Source: CAIQPS01 sp964631965
GTDB taxonomy: Bacteria; Actinomycetota; Thermoleophilia; RBG-16-64-13
DNA: 64,000 nt
Direction: 5' to 3'
Assembly (NCBI GenBank): GCA_964631965.1
Contig: CAZWAR010000001.1
Span: 1 to 64,000 of the forward strand
Position numbers and translations under genes: made by a program. Below are positions 46,322 to 55,129 of the stretch, piece by piece; within the stretch, counting starts at the first letter, position 1; the number at the start of each line of letters is the position of its first letter. The notes under the pieces were generated by a model, which made no database searches, was not told where the DNA came from, and saw only the letters and a list, made by a program, of their open reading frames with translations.

Positions 46322-47587
46322 CTAGCTCAGGAACAGCGACATGAGAAGGTGGCCCGGCGCCACGGCGAAGCCCGTGGCCCGGGCCTCTTCTTCTGTGTAG
46401 GCGGCCGCCCCGTTGGCGGCGCATCCCGGCCCCCACATCAGGAAGGGCACCGGCTCCGCCACGTGGGTCTTGATCTCCAGCGGGGTCGGATGATCGGGCA
46501 GCACGAGCAGCCTGAGACCTCCGGACCTGCTCACCACCTCGCCCACGGGGCCGCACCCGGCGGCCGCCTCCAGCACCTGCGGCACCATGAGGGCATCCAC
46601 CTTGGCGATGGACTCCACCTTCCCGGCCGCGTCGCCCTGATGTCCGGCCTCATCCGGCACCTCGACGTGCACGAAGACCAGGTCGTGGTCGGCAAGAGCG
46701 GCGAGGGCGGCGGCCATCTGTCCCGGGTAGTCGTTGTCGGGCCCGTCGGTGACGTTCGGAACGGGCAGGAAGTCGACCCCCGTCTGCACCGCCAAGCCCT
46801 TGAGCAGGTCCACCGGTGAGGTGAGGGCCGCCTTCCGTCCCGAATAGAGTTCCGGAAACGCGGGCATCTGGGCCGGGCGGGCTCCGGGCCAGAACAGCCA
46901 GATCTGCGTGGCCGGCGGTTTGCCACTGGCCACCCGCCGCTCGTTGACCGGATGCCCGGCGAGCACCGCTTTCGACCGCTCCATGAGATCCAGCGCCAGC
47001 GCCGCCCCGGGGCCGGCCGGCAAGGAACCGTCGATGGCCCGACCGGAGATGTCGTGCGGAGGCGTGAAGGTGGTGGCCAGGAGGTCCTCGCCATCGTGCA
47101 CCGTGACGATATGCCTGAAGCTCACCCCGGGATAGAAGCTGCAGCGCTCGTCGCCCAACTCCGCCTGCAATGAGGCGATGAGTTCCTTCGACTCGCTCGA
47201 AGGGATGTTGCCGGCCGAGTAGCTGGCCATGAGCCCGCCGAGAACGGTCACCAGGTTGCAGCGCAGAGCGACTTGGCCGGGCGCGAGTTCGATCCCCATA
47301 GCGGCCGCTTCGATGGGCCCTCTTCCCGAGTAGTAACGCACCGGATCGAAACCCATGACACTCATGCAGGCGATGGCGCTGGACGCTTCCATCCCCTCCG
47401 GGATGTTCTCCGCCATGCCCACGCGGCCCTCGAAGGCCAGCCGGTCGAGATGCGGCGTGTGTGCCGCTTCGAGCGAGGTACGGCCGCCGTTGGCCGCCGT
47501 CGGCCATCCCGATGCTCCGTCGATGATCAGAACCACATACTTCAACAGCAACTCCCGGCCGTGAACTCTCGCCGTTCTCCAGTCCAT
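46322..47587 (-). CDS. apgM: 2,3-bisphosphoglycerate-independent phosphoglycerate mutase, archaeal type
   Basis: This 421-residue alkaline-phosphatase-superfamily enzyme interconverts 3- and 2-phosphoglycerate. It has VVLIIDGASGW with a metal-binding Asp, MEASSAIACMSVMGFDP with the phosphorylated Ser, YYSGRGPIEA, VPDEAGHQGD and LPDHPTPLEIKTH. This aPGAM form is typical of archaea and some anaerobic bacteria and is unrelated to cofactor-dependent mutase. The ATG at 47587 has a GGGAGG site. It is likely monocistronic. Confidence 0.92.
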   Translation of the reverse strand: MDWRTARVHGRELLLKYVVLIIDGASGWPTAANGGRTSLEAAHTPHLDRLAFEGRVGMAENIPEGMEASSAIACMSVMGFDPVRYYSGRGPIEAAAMGIELAPGQVALRCNLVTVLGGLMASYSAGNIPSSESKELIASLQAELGDERCSFYPGVSFRHIVTVHDGEDLLATTFTPPHDISGRAIDGSLPAGPGAALALDLMERSKAVLAGHPVNERRVASGKPPATQIWLFWPGARPAQMPAFPELYSGRKAALTSPVDLLKGLAVQTGVDFLPVPNVTDGPDNDYPGQMAAALAALADHDLVFVHVEVPDEAGHQGDAAGKVESIAKVDALMVPQVLEAAAGCGPVGEVVSRSGGLRLLVLPDHPTPLEIKTHVAEPVPFLMWGPGCAANGAAAYTEEEARATGFAVAPGHLLMSLFLS

Positions 47588-47653
47588 CCGCGACCTCCCG
47601 ATCGCATCGGTCCATTATAGGGGTCGCGATACGCTATCGTGGACCCCAGGAAC

Positions 47654-48205
47654 ATGATGGGCATCGCTCTTTCCGACAACGACGCCGCGGCAGCCGTGGC
47701 CCTACTTCACGAGTCCGCGTACGCGTACCTGGCCATGACGGAGTCCGGCCGGCCGTACGTCGTTCCGCTCAACTTCGCTTACGTCGAGGCGACGCCGGAG
47801 ACCTCAGCCCCCGCGGACCCCACCCCAACGGGTGGCCGACCGCACACTCCTCTCCAGGAACAGAAGCGGAGCCCCTTGCCCGGCCGCATCTACTTTCACA
47901 CTGGCGAAGGCCGCAAGACCGCAGCGCTGGCCGCCGATCCACGGGTGTGTCTGGCGATGACCGCGGGGATGCGCTTCGTCCGAGGAAGGAGTGCCTGCCG
48001 AGACGGATACGTGTACCGCTCCCTCCTCGTCTGGGGGCGGGCCGTGTGCTTGGAGGACGCCGAGGCCAGGGAGACGGCGCTGCGCGCCATCGTCGCGAAG
48101 TATGACCCGGGAGCCGCTGGACAGCAGTTCGGCCACAAGGACTTCGGGCGGACGATCCTCTACGAAGTGATCATCGAGGATGCGAGCTATAAGCAACAGG
48201 CCTGA
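47654..48205 (+). CDS. PNPOx-fold flavin-binding (NimA-like) protein
   Basis: This protein of about 183 residues has the split-barrel fold of pyridoxamine-phosphate-oxidase-like proteins. YAYLAMTESGRPYVVPLNF near the N-terminus and GRIYFHTGEGRKTAALAADP in the middle are typical, with VWGRAVCLEDAEARETALRAI following. Family members bind FMN, heme or F420 and include nitroimidazole reductases. A proline-rich insertion of about 25 residues (near residue 55-80) is unusual. Start is uncertain: a GTG at 47639 and ATGs at 47654 and 47657 are in frame; AGGA lies just before the ATGs. Confidence 0.8.
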   Translation: MMGIALSDNDAAAAVALLHESAYAYLAMTESGRPYVVPLNFAYVEATPETSAPADPTPTGGRPHTPLQEQKRSPLPGRIYFHTGEGRKTAALAADPRVCLAMTAGMRFVRGRSACRDGYVYRSLLVWGRAVCLEDAEARETALRAIVAKYDPGAAGQQFGHKDFGRTILYEVIIEDASYKQQA

Positions 48206-48262
48206 GCCAGCCTGAATCTGAACGACGACCACCCGCGCGGCCGCCGGCTCTCGGCCAGCCGC

Positions 48263-49450
48263 TCACCTCTTGAAGTATTTCGCCCCCACCTGCTTGAGCG
48301 CGGGGACCGCTCCGTCCACCACCTGCGGCGCCACACAGTAGGCCATGCGGAAGTGGCCCGGGGCCCCGAAACCGCTGCCCGGTACCACGAGCACCAGGTG
48401 CTGCTGCATCTCCCTGCAGAAGGCCACGTCGTCGGCGACTGGCGCCTTAGGGAACATGTAGAAAGCGCCTTGAGGCTTGAACACCTCGAACCCGGCATCC
48501 ACGAGCGCCTGATACAACACGTCGCGATTGCGCTGATAGGGCGAGATGTCCACAGAAATCCCCTGCAGGCGCGCCACCGCCCGCTGCATGAGGGCCGGAG
48601 CGTTGACGAACCCGAGAATACGGTTCGCCATGGTGAGCGCATCCATCATGCCGGCGATGTTGGCGATGGCGGGGTTGGCGGCGGCATACCCGATCCTCTC
48701 CCCCGCCAGAGAGAGTTCCTTCGAATAGCTGGACGCGATCAAGCTGTTCTCGTACGCGGCCATAACGGCCGGGACTTTGAGCCCGTCGTAGACGATGCGG
48801 CGGTAGGGCTCGTCCGACACCAGGTAGACGACGCAGCCGAGTTCCTCCGACTTCCGCCGCAGTAGTTCGCCCAGCGCCCCCAGTGTCTCCGCGCTGTACA
48901 CCCGTCCCGTCGGGTTGTGCGGCGAATTGATGAGCACCGCCTTGGTACGAGGCCCTATGGCCGCTTCGAGCGCGGCGGAGTCCAGGTCGAAGTCGGCAGT
49001 GGTGGAGACCGGACGTAGGACGCCGCCGTGGTTGTCGATGTAGGACCCGTACTCCACGAAGTAGGGCACGGGGACCACGACCTCATCCCCAGGATCGAGG
49101 ATGGCCTTGAGGATGACGTTGAGAGCACCCCCGGCCCCCACGGTCATGACGATGTGAGAACCGGCGAGATCGACGCCCTGATCCTCGGCAAGGTAGGCCG
49201 CTACGGCCACCCTGGTCTCCGGGTAGCCCGCGTTCGACATGTAGCCGTGCCGTCCGGGGGTCCTGTCGGCCACCAGTTCTTCGAGGACCCGCTGGAACTC
49301 TTCCGGGGGTTCGAGGTTTGGGTTGCCTATGCTGAAATCGAAGACGTTGTCGCAGCCATGGACCTCGGAGAGCTTGGCCCCTTCCTCGAACATCTCTCTG
49401 ATCCAGGAAGACCGGCAAGACGATTCCGCGATCTTCTTCGCTACCGACAT
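48263..49450 (-). CDS. Class I/II pyridoxal-phosphate aminotransferase
   Basis: This 395-residue fold-type I aminotransferase has SPHNPTGRVY, SDEPYRRIVYDG and the PLP-Lys motif SYSKELSLAGERIGYAA. It starts MSVAKKIAESSCRSSWIREM at 49450 after GGAGG; an upstream extension lacks homology. It would use pyridoxal phosphate to transfer amino groups, possibly of aspartate, alanine or a similar amino acid; the specificity cannot be read. It converges with the NimA-like gene. Confidence 0.9.
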   Translation of the reverse strand: MSVAKKIAESSCRSSWIREMFEEGAKLSEVHGCDNVFDFSIGNPNLEPPEEFQRVLEELVADRTPGRHGYMSNAGYPETRVAVAAYLAEDQGVDLAGSHIVMTVGAGGALNVILKAILDPGDEVVVPVPYFVEYGSYIDNHGGVLRPVSTTADFDLDSAALEAAIGPRTKAVLINSPHNPTGRVYSAETLGALGELLRRKSEELGCVVYLVSDEPYRRIVYDGLKVPAVMAAYENSLIASSYSKELSLAGERIGYAAANPAIANIAGMMDALTMANRILGFVNAPALMQRAVARLQGISVDISPYQRNRDVLYQALVDAGFEVFKPQGAFYMFPKAPVADDVAFCREMQQHLVLVVPGSGFGAPGHFRMAYCVAPQVVDGAVPALKQVGAKYFKR

Positions 49451-50106
49451 CGATGCCTCCGGGGGTGCAAGGTGTCTTGCCGGCCCAGACCGGGCCGGCC
49501 GGGAAGAGTCTAGCACGGGCGGTTTAGCCCCCGGGCGCTCGTCGTCTCTCCTGCTTCTGTCAGGTGGATCCAGTCCCCCGCCCTCATCAGCACACTCTTG
49601 CCTGCCACATTCGGCGGATAGGCGGAATACCCCTCAGCCCCGTTCGAGAACAGCCTGCAGGAATCGACGAACGGTACCCCAGCCACAGTACAGAGCTCCA
49701 GGCAGACGGCGTCGAAGGAACGGGCTCTGATTTAAAGCTGAGGTAGAGGTTGGGGTTCCCTGTGGCTCTTCGGCCGAGCCGCAATGGACCAGCGGACCTG
49801 CGCCGGCTGTACCGCCGGTGAGCTCCCCAGAACGCAAGCGGCAGCAGTTCGATGACGATCGTCGAAGCGACCAGCCAGCGCCGGCGTCCCGGACTGGCCG
49901 CCGGAAGACGGGCGAGGCCGTAGGTGACGACGGCGGCCGCGGCGAGCAGCACCGTCCGTCTCCGCTGTCCTCTCGTTTCGCCCCGGCAAGAACCCGCCCC
50001 ACGAGAGTCCCGCGCACTGATGCCCCGGCGGCCACCGTTGATATACTACCCACCGGCTCACATCCCATTCTTGCCGGCGGGTGGGCCGGCGAGACGGAGG
50101 CGTCAC
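49451..50106. other. 656-base region between aminotransferase and zinc-ribbon genes
   Basis: The region lacks a clearly conserved gene. One minus-strand ORF at 49587-49952 is listed separately at low confidence. The GC-biased third-position pattern holds only for its first 50 codons. The GGAGG for the plus-strand gene lies at the right end. No repeat or RNA signature was seen. Confidence 0.35.
49587..49952 (-). CDS. Hypothetical small membrane protein
   Basis: A GTG-start ORF of 121 residues begins with a hydrophobic segment (LLAAAAVVTYGLARL), then a basic loop and a second hydrophobic segment (WLVASTIVIELLPLAFWGAH). After about residue 55 the composition becomes arbitrary, as if the real gene were shorter or decayed. 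No ribosome site or family is recognised. It may be a remnant of a two-helix membrane protein. Confidence 0.25.
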   Translation of the reverse strand: MLLAAAAVVTYGLARLPAASPGRRRWLVASTIVIELLPLAFWGAHRRYSRRRSAGPLRLGRRATGNPNLYLSFKSEPVPSTPSAWSSVLWLGYRSSIPAGCSRTGLRGIPPIRRMWQARVC

Positions 50107-51600
50107 ATGGAATTCTCTACCGACAGCTATCCTGAAGACAGCTATCAGCCCGCGAACCAGTGTGAGATCTGCGGCGCGGAACTCACCGACGAGGTGGTCA
50201 TCCAGGAGTTCGCCGATGGCAGCATCGCCCGGCTCTGCGCGGAATGCGCAGCCGGAGCGGCACTGCCGCCCGGCACGGACGAGTTCCGGTTTCCCGATGA
50301 CATCCCGCCTGCCGGGGGCGATCTCGATTCCGCAGAAGAGGTGACCTCGATCGAGGAGCCGGCACCGGTAGAGGCCGATGTCTCGACCCCCTCGGCTGCT
50401 GAGGCCGCGCCTGCCCCGACCGATGTCTCGACCCCCTCGGCTGCTGCGGCCGCGCCTGCCCCGGCTGCCGGCCCACAGGCGGTCCCTGGATACCGCGATC
50501 CCCTCGAACAGACCCGGGAACTGCTCACTCCCGTGGTCGACCTCCTCGGCTTGCAGCGGGAGATGCAGGGCGCTCTGCAGCGCCTGGCCACTTCACTGCA
50601 GACCTTCGCCACCGACGTCATCACAGAGAAGAGCGACAAGGACGCAACGGTGGAGAGCCGCCTGGATGCCCTGGAGCGTGAGCTCGAGCTCACTCGGGCC
50701 CGGCTGCGCGAGACCGAGGCCCGGCTCGCCGCGACGGCTGTGGGTGCCGGGGCTCCTGCGGGTGCCGAGGCGGCCGCGACAGCTGCGGGCGCAGCGGCTG
50801 CGGTGAGACCCACAGCCGGCGCGCCGTCTTCACAGACCGAGCCGACGGGCCAGAGCGCGGGTGCCGCGCACCCCGCTGATGCGCTCTGGAGTTTCGACTC
50901 CACCGGTGAAGCCACGGCGGAGAGCACCCTCGCCAACGCCGGAGAGCCGGCCGAGCCTGAACCTGTGCAGGGGCAGCCGGACCGGCAGGATGTCGATGCT
51001 CTTCCCGAAAGTGATACCGCCACCCAGCCCTACTCGCTCGAAGACCTGGCTTCCACCCTTCCCCCGCTGCCGCCGAAACTGGTGCCGCCGCCTGTGGCCC
51101 CACCTGCCGGCCCAGCAACCGCGGAACATCACGACCAGCCGGTCTTTCTGCTGCCGGAAGTACAGATCGCCCAACGCTACTTCAATGAGAGCCAGTTCAC
51201 AAACCGCGTACGCGACGTCCGGAAGAGTCTCGGCAAACCCAAGGCCAACCTGACGAAGCTGGTGGGTGCCGAACCACCGCGGGCCATCATCACCGTCTTC
51301 TGGGACATCATCTGGTACCAGTACCTGGTCGACCTGCGGCGCGACATTCCGAGCGACCAGAGGGTCACCCTGCATCGCGAGGGGATGGACCTCGGCGAGC
51401 TGACGCCGCTCTTCAAGGAGAAGAATGCGTCTGTGGACGACACCGGGCGACTGGACGCTTCCGAGTTGGAGGTGAAACTCCTCAGCGACCCTTCGACTCT
51501 CATCAGCGAGATGTCGGTCGAGGACGAACGTGCGCTGGAGGACGCCACCGAGGAGATCTGGGACCAGAAGACGGCGCCCGAGTTCAGATGGGACGACTAG
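50107..51600 (+). CDS. Zinc-ribbon, Ala/Pro-rich coiled-coil protein of unknown function
   Basis: This 497-residue protein starts MEFSTDSYPEDSYQ at an ATG with a GGAGG site. An N-terminal zinc ribbon has Cys19, 22, 44 and 47 (CEICG and CAEC). An Ala/Pro/Glu-rich linker holds two 15-residue repeats (residues about 91-120). A charged coiled coil lies near 170-215 (ESRLDALERELELTRARL). A second low-complexity stretch, then a compact C-terminal domain of about 150 residues follows (FLLPEVQIAQRYFNESQF and ITVFWDIIWYQYLVDL, then an acidic tail). No family is recognised. It may be a scaffold or DNA/RNA-associated protein. Confidence 0.8.
   Translation: MEFSTDSYPEDSYQPANQCEICGAELTDEVVIQEFADGSIARLCAECAAGAALPPGTDEFRFPDDIPPAGGDLDSAEEVTSIEEPAPVEADVSTPSAAEAAPAPTDVSTPSAAAAAPAPAAGPQAVPGYRDPLEQTRELLTPVVDLLGLQREMQGALQRLATSLQTFATDVITEKSDKDATVESRLDALERELELTRARLRETEARLAATAVGAGAPAGAEAAATAAGAAAAVRPTAGAPSSQTEPTGQSAGAAHPADALWSFDSTGEATAESTLANAGEPAEPEPVQGQPDRQDVDALPESDTATQPYSLEDLASTLPPLPPKLVPPPVAPPAGPATAEHHDQPVFLLPEVQIAQRYFNESQFTNRVRDVRKSLGKPKANLTKLVGAEPPRAIITVFWDIIWYQYLVDLRRDIPSDQRVTLHREGMDLGELTPLFKEKNASVDDTGRLDASELEVKLLSDPSTLISEMSVEDERALEDATEEIWDQKTAPEFRWDD
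50377..50466 (+). repeat. Two-copy 45-bp tandem repeat inside the zinc-ribbon gene
   Basis: Copies at 50377-50421 and 50422-50466 match at 42 of 45 bases and encode DVSTPSAAEAAPAPT and DVSTPSAAAAAPAPA. The high DNA identity indicates a recent in-frame duplication in the linker. Confidence 0.9.
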
Positions 51601-51654
51601 GCGCGGGGGCACAGGCGCGCCCGGGCCTCCGGCAGAAGGACGAGGTGAGCAGCC

Positions 51655-52083
51655 ATGTATAACGTGCAGGCGAACGTGGGCCCGGTCCACATCCTCAAGC
51701 CTCCGTTCGGGAGCGACCTCATCAAAGAGTTGAACGAGTTCGTCCACGCCCAGGGCATCAATCTGGCGTGGTTCTCTGGGCTCGGCGCCGTTTCTCGCGC
51801 CACCATCCGCTACTACGACCAGCCAAAGCAGGAGTGGGTGGATCTCGACCTCGACGAGCGTCTCGAGGTGGCGGGCATGATCGGGAACGTGTCCTTGCTG
51901 GACGGCGAGCCTATCGTCCACGCGCACGTCTCGCTGGCCAACGGACGGGGACAATGTCTTGGTGGGCACCTCGGACCCAACACTCTGGTGTTCAACCTGG
52001 AGATCCTCATGACCACGCTGACGGCCGGCAAGCCTGTGGTGCGCAAGATGGATGCGCAGACCGGGCTCACCATCTGGCACTGA
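51655..52083 (+). CDS. PPC/DUF296 domain protein
   Basis: This 142-residue protein is a single PPC (plants and prokaryotes conserved) domain. It has HILKPPFGSDLIKELNEFVHAQG, then WFSGLGAVSRATIRYYD and EIVHAHVSLANG-like AHVSLANGRGQCLGGHL. Bacterial members are trimers, sometimes metal-binding via His residues, of unknown biochemical role; PD1-like DNA binding is a historical label. It follows the zinc-ribbon gene by 54 bases. A 22-bp palindrome ends it. Confidence 0.82.
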   Translation: MYNVQANVGPVHILKPPFGSDLIKELNEFVHAQGINLAWFSGLGAVSRATIRYYDQPKQEWVDLDLDERLEVAGMIGNVSLLDGEPIVHAHVSLANGRGQCLGGHLGPNTLVFNLEILMTTLTAGKPVVRKMDAQTGLTIWH

Positions 52084-52087
52084 CCCC

Positions 52088-52109
52088 CCCGGACGCCATG
52101 GCGTCCGGG
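52088..52109 (+). terminator. 22-bp palindrome after the PPC gene
   Basis: CCCGGACGCC and GGCGTCCGGG flank AT, four bases after the stop. As RNA it would form a tight hairpin. No T run follows, but position favours a terminator. Confidence 0.5.
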
Positions 52110-52160
52110 TCGCTCGGCCCGGTGGACCATTGTCGGAGTTGCCACGGTCATTGACGTTTC

Positions 52161-52195
52161 GCGGCCGCCGGGGGTGATCGCTCCCCGGCGGCCGC
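52161..52195. terminator. Large GC hairpin between convergent genes
   Basis: GCGGCCGCCGGGG (52161-52173) and CCCCGGCGGCCGC (52183-52195) form a perfect 13-bp stem with a nine-base loop. It lies between the convergent PPC and cupin genes and could stop transcription from both sides. Confidence 0.55.
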
Positions 52196-52236
52196 CAGTG
52201 CCGCATTGACTTAGAAGGTTTCTGCGGCTACCCCCG

Positions 52237-52893
52237 TTACAGCAGCGTCACCACCGTCTGCGCGTAACTCTTCCATTCGGAATAGCAGGTCTTGGACCCT
52301 TCGATCCAGACAGCTGTGTCGGGATACTTCGCGTACTCGGGCGGCAGCACCATGCCGCGCAGGAAGTCGGCCGTCTCCCCGGGGTCCGAGGTGGAGACGA
52401 GCGGATAGCTCCCCTCTTCGTACCAGCAGTCTCCGGTGAGCCGGTTGTCCGACGATTCGCCCTTGTCCGACTCCACCCGCAGGTGCCCCTTGAGCATGCA
52501 GCGGATGCCCGAGCCGGGATGGGAATGAAGACCCGTGCTGCCCTTGTTGTTGTAGATGGAGTCGAGCCGGAACAGCCACTTGGACGTGGGCACCAGTTCG
52601 AACATCCGGATGCGCCGCGACATGCGCAGCCGAGAGGCCACCCCATCTCCCCAGGCGATGTTATTCGGCTCATCGGTGCGCACGAGTTCCCATCGCCAGA
52701 TCACCGCACCCTCGGGACCGGCCTCCACCGCCGTCACATCCTTGCAGTACACGGCCTCGTCGGCCTGCACCTCCTGACCGTTGATGGCGGCGGACCCCGT
52801 TAGGACGTAGGCGATGCTGTGCTGCGCCTCCAGATCCTCGTCGGTCCGGCTGCGGGAAGCATAGGCATCGTGATAGAGCCTGAGCGTGTACAT
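52237..52893 (-). CDS. Cupin-like protein of unknown function
   Basis: This 218-residue protein appears to contain a double cupin fold. The second half has GLHSHPGSGIRCMLKGHLRVES, a cupin metal-motif-like stretch with two His. The first half (IAYVLTGSAAINGQEVQADE) resembles a degenerate cupin strand set. Cupins bind metals and perform dioxygenase, isomerase or sensing roles; none can be assigned. It follows the solute-binding protein gene after a strong hairpin. The ATG at 52893 has a GAGGAG site. Confidence 0.65.
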   Translation of the reverse strand: MYTLRLYHDAYASRSRTDEDLEAQHSIAYVLTGSAAINGQEVQADEAVYCKDVTAVEAGPEGAVIWRWELVRTDEPNNIAWGDGVASRLRMSRRIRMFELVPTSKWLFRLDSIYNNKGSTGLHSHPGSGIRCMLKGHLRVESDKGESSDNRLTGDCWYEEGSYPLVSTSDPGETADFLRGMVLPPEYAKYPDTAVWIEGSKTCYSEWKSYAQTVVTLL

Positions 52894-52917
52894 GGAAACT
52901 CCTCATGCTATCCGTTT

Positions 52918-52952
52918 GGCCGGCCGGCACCGCCCAGGGGCGCCGGCCGGCC
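52918..52952 (-). terminator. Hairpin between the solute-binding protein and cupin genes
   Basis: GGCCGGCCGGC (52918-52928) pairs with GCCGGCCGGCC (52942-52952) around a 13-base loop that can pair further. It follows the solute-binding protein stop and precedes the cupin start, so it may terminate or attenuate. Confidence 0.55.
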
Positions 52953-52961
52953 GAGCGTGGG

Positions 52962-54407
52962 CTACGAGTAGACCATCTCCTTGACTTTGTCCTGCACCGG
53001 GACCATCTTGCCGGCCGCGTTGCTGACGATCGTAGCCTCATACGGGAACTGAGAGCCGGCCGGAGCCTTGCGCCACTGGTTCCCGAACAGCGGGGTCTTG
53101 CAGCAGTTCTCGCTAATGCGGGCGACGCCCACGTCCGGCGGGCTGATGGGAGCGGTGAAGTCGATGGGCCCCGCGATGGTGTCCAGCTTGGTGGCCTTCA
53201 CGGCCGCCATGACCGCTTCGCTGTCGTGAGGGTCCTTCGCGCGCTGGAACACATCGGCCGCCCAGTCGAACACCAGGAAGTGACAGAGGGACTGGTTCCA
53301 CTGCTTGCCGGTGTTGGTAGTGAACGTGTCCGCGAACGTCTGCGCGTCCTCGCCGAGCAACGGGGACGTGAAGCCGGTGGCCGGATGCCAGCCGAGCTCG
53401 CCGCACTGGTTGTCGGCCAGGTCGCCCAGGGCAGCCGCGCCTTCGGGGAAGGCCAGCGCCACGGCGGGAGTGGCCAGCTTGGGTTTGAAGCCCTGCTGGA
53501 GGCATTGCTGCCAGAAAGTGGCGTAGTCGCCCGGGTTCCCTTCGCAGAACATTATCTCCACGCCCAGCTTCTTGTAGGTGCCGATGACCGAGGTGAAGTC
53601 CTCGGTGCCCACGGTGTACAGGTCGGAGAAGGTGGCGTCCCAACCGGCGGCCGGGATGACGGGCTTGAAGGCCTCCATCCACGGGATACCGAGAGCGTCG
53701 TTGGGGAGAAGCACCGCCACCTTCTTGTTGGTCGGCACCTGACTCCACATGTCGAAGAAGGTGGCGAGCAGATCCTCGGTACCCCAGAAGGCGTTGTAGG
53801 TGTACTTCCACACCGTGGTCAGGTCGCCACCCCGGGGGATGATGTAGTTCTGCCATGGGCAGTCGGTGCTCAGGCAGGGCACTCCGCTCGCTTCCGCCTG
53901 GTCGGCCACCGGGGTCACGTTGGTACCCGTGGAGGCCGCCACCAGCATGTCGACCTTGGCGTTGTTGATAAGGTCGCCGGCCACCTGCGCCGCGCGGTTG
54001 GCGTCAGACTGGCCGTCCTGCATGTCGATGGACACCGGGTGCAGCTTGCCGTCACCGCAAACCAGGCCGTCGGCGAGAGCCGCCTTCGCCCGGTCGTAGC
54101 AGTACTGGTCGGCCACGCCGAAGATGGCCAGCGGGCCGGTGATGGGAGCCACGTAGCCGATCTTGATCTCATCCGCGGTCTCGATCGACGTGCTGGCACT
54201 GGTCGTAGTGACGGGCGCTGCGGTGGTCGTGGTCGCCGGCGCCGCCGTCGTGGCGGTGGTAGCCGGTGCCGCGGTGGTCGTGGTCTCTTCTCCGCCACAG
54301 GCTGCCACGAGACCGCCCAAGCCGGCCCCCGCTCCTACGGTGGCCCCCGCGATCCCCGCGATCTTCAGGAATTCTCGCCTGCTGACATTCTTGCTTTCTT
54401 CGAACAT
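52962..54407 (-). CDS. ABC-type solute-binding lipoprotein, LivK-like
   Basis: This 481-residue protein has a twin-arginine signal (SRREFLKIAG at residues 9-18) and a lipobox ending LVAAC (Cys37), then a Thr/Ala-rich linker to about residue 75. It is predicted to be exported folded and lipid-anchored. The remainder is a type I periplasmic-binding fold of the branched-chain amino acid/amide family (KIGYVAPITGPLAIFG). No permease or ATPase genes adjoin it, so it either works with remote ABC components or as a sensor. The ATG at 54407 follows GGAGGG. It belongs to the operon with the OYE-type reductase. Confidence 0.88.
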   Translation of the reverse strand: MFEESKNVSRREFLKIAGIAGATVGAGAGLGGLVAACGGEETTTTAAPATTATTAAPATTTTAAPVTTTSASTSIETADEIKIGYVAPITGPLAIFGVADQYCYDRAKAALADGLVCGDGKLHPVSIDMQDGQSDANRAAQVAGDLINNAKVDMLVAASTGTNVTPVADQAEASGVPCLSTDCPWQNYIIPRGGDLTTVWKYTYNAFWGTEDLLATFFDMWSQVPTNKKVAVLLPNDALGIPWMEAFKPVIPAAGWDATFSDLYTVGTEDFTSVIGTYKKLGVEIMFCEGNPGDYATFWQQCLQQGFKPKLATPAVALAFPEGAAALGDLADNQCGELGWHPATGFTSPLLGEDAQTFADTFTTNTGKQWNQSLCHFLVFDWAADVFQRAKDPHDSEAVMAAVKATKLDTIAGPIDFTAPISPPDVGVARISENCCKTPLFGNQWRKAPAGSQFPYEATIVSNAAGKMVPVQDKVKEMVYS

Positions 54408-54435
54408 CGTTACCCCCTCCTTTGGGATGTCCACC

Positions 54436-55086
54436 CTATCGGGTGATGCCCGACTGATTCTGCTCTCGGTTCTGCTTCGCTTCCAGGTGCTCGATGACGT
54501 CTTCGGTCGTGGTCACCAGTCCGATCGCCGGGAGGATCGAGCCGACCACGACCCTATGGATCTCGCGGTTGCCGTCGGTGCTCGCGTCGGCGGGGATCAC
54601 CAGGTTGTAGAAGCGCTCCGCCAGGGCCCACGCGGCCGTTCCCACCGACATACCCGTCGCCACCCCGGTCAGTACGACGGTCTCGACCTCCTTCTCCTTG
54701 AGGTACTCGTGCAGCCCGGTGCCTTCGAAGACGTTGAAGGGCCAGTTGTAGAAGACGCGCTCGCTCTCGGCGGGCTTGAGTTCGTCGATGACCTCGACAT
54801 CCCAGGTGCCCATATGGTTCACCTCGATCTGTCGCGACCCCAACCAGAAGCCCCCATGGGCAGGCCACCGGGTTTCCTCTTCCGGCGTGTAGGCCACACA
54901 GTAGACCACGGGCAGCCCCTTCTCGCGGAAGGCGCCCATCAGGGCGGCGATATTGTCGATGACCCCTTCCTCCTGCGCGGCCCTCCCGTGCCCCATCGCC
55001 TCGAGCGGGCTCGGCGTCTTGATGACGGCGTTCTGCATGTGGACGATCAGCAGAGCGGCCTTGCCGGTCATGGTCCAGTCGTTCAC
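54436..55086 (-). CDS. Isochorismatase-fold protein lacking the catalytic triad
   Basis: This 216-residue protein has the cysteine-hydrolase/isochorismatase fold, but the usual Asp, Lys and Cys are replaced. ALLIVHMQNA has His16 where Asp is expected. NWPFNVFEGTGL has Asn114 in place of Lys. TGVATGMSVGTAA has Ser147 in place of Cys. The start GTG at 55086 has a GAGGAG site; the ATG at 55071 is an alternative. Such loss of all three residues suggests a binding or regulatory protein, or new chemistry. It sits between the OYE-type reductase and the solute-binding protein. Confidence 0.82.
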   Translation of the reverse strand: MNDWTMTGKAALLIVHMQNAVIKTPSPLEAMGHGRAAQEEGVIDNIAALMGAFREKGLPVVYCVAYTPEEETRWPAHGGFWLGSRQIEVNHMGTWDVEVIDELKPAESERVFYNWPFNVFEGTGLHEYLKEKEVETVVLTGVATGMSVGTAAWALAERFYNLVIPADASTDGNREIHRVVVGSILPAIGLVTTTEDVIEHLEAKQNREQNQSGITR

Positions 55087-55129
55087 GTATCCCGTCTCCT
55101 CAGACACCCTTGTCGATATCGAGCGCTGC

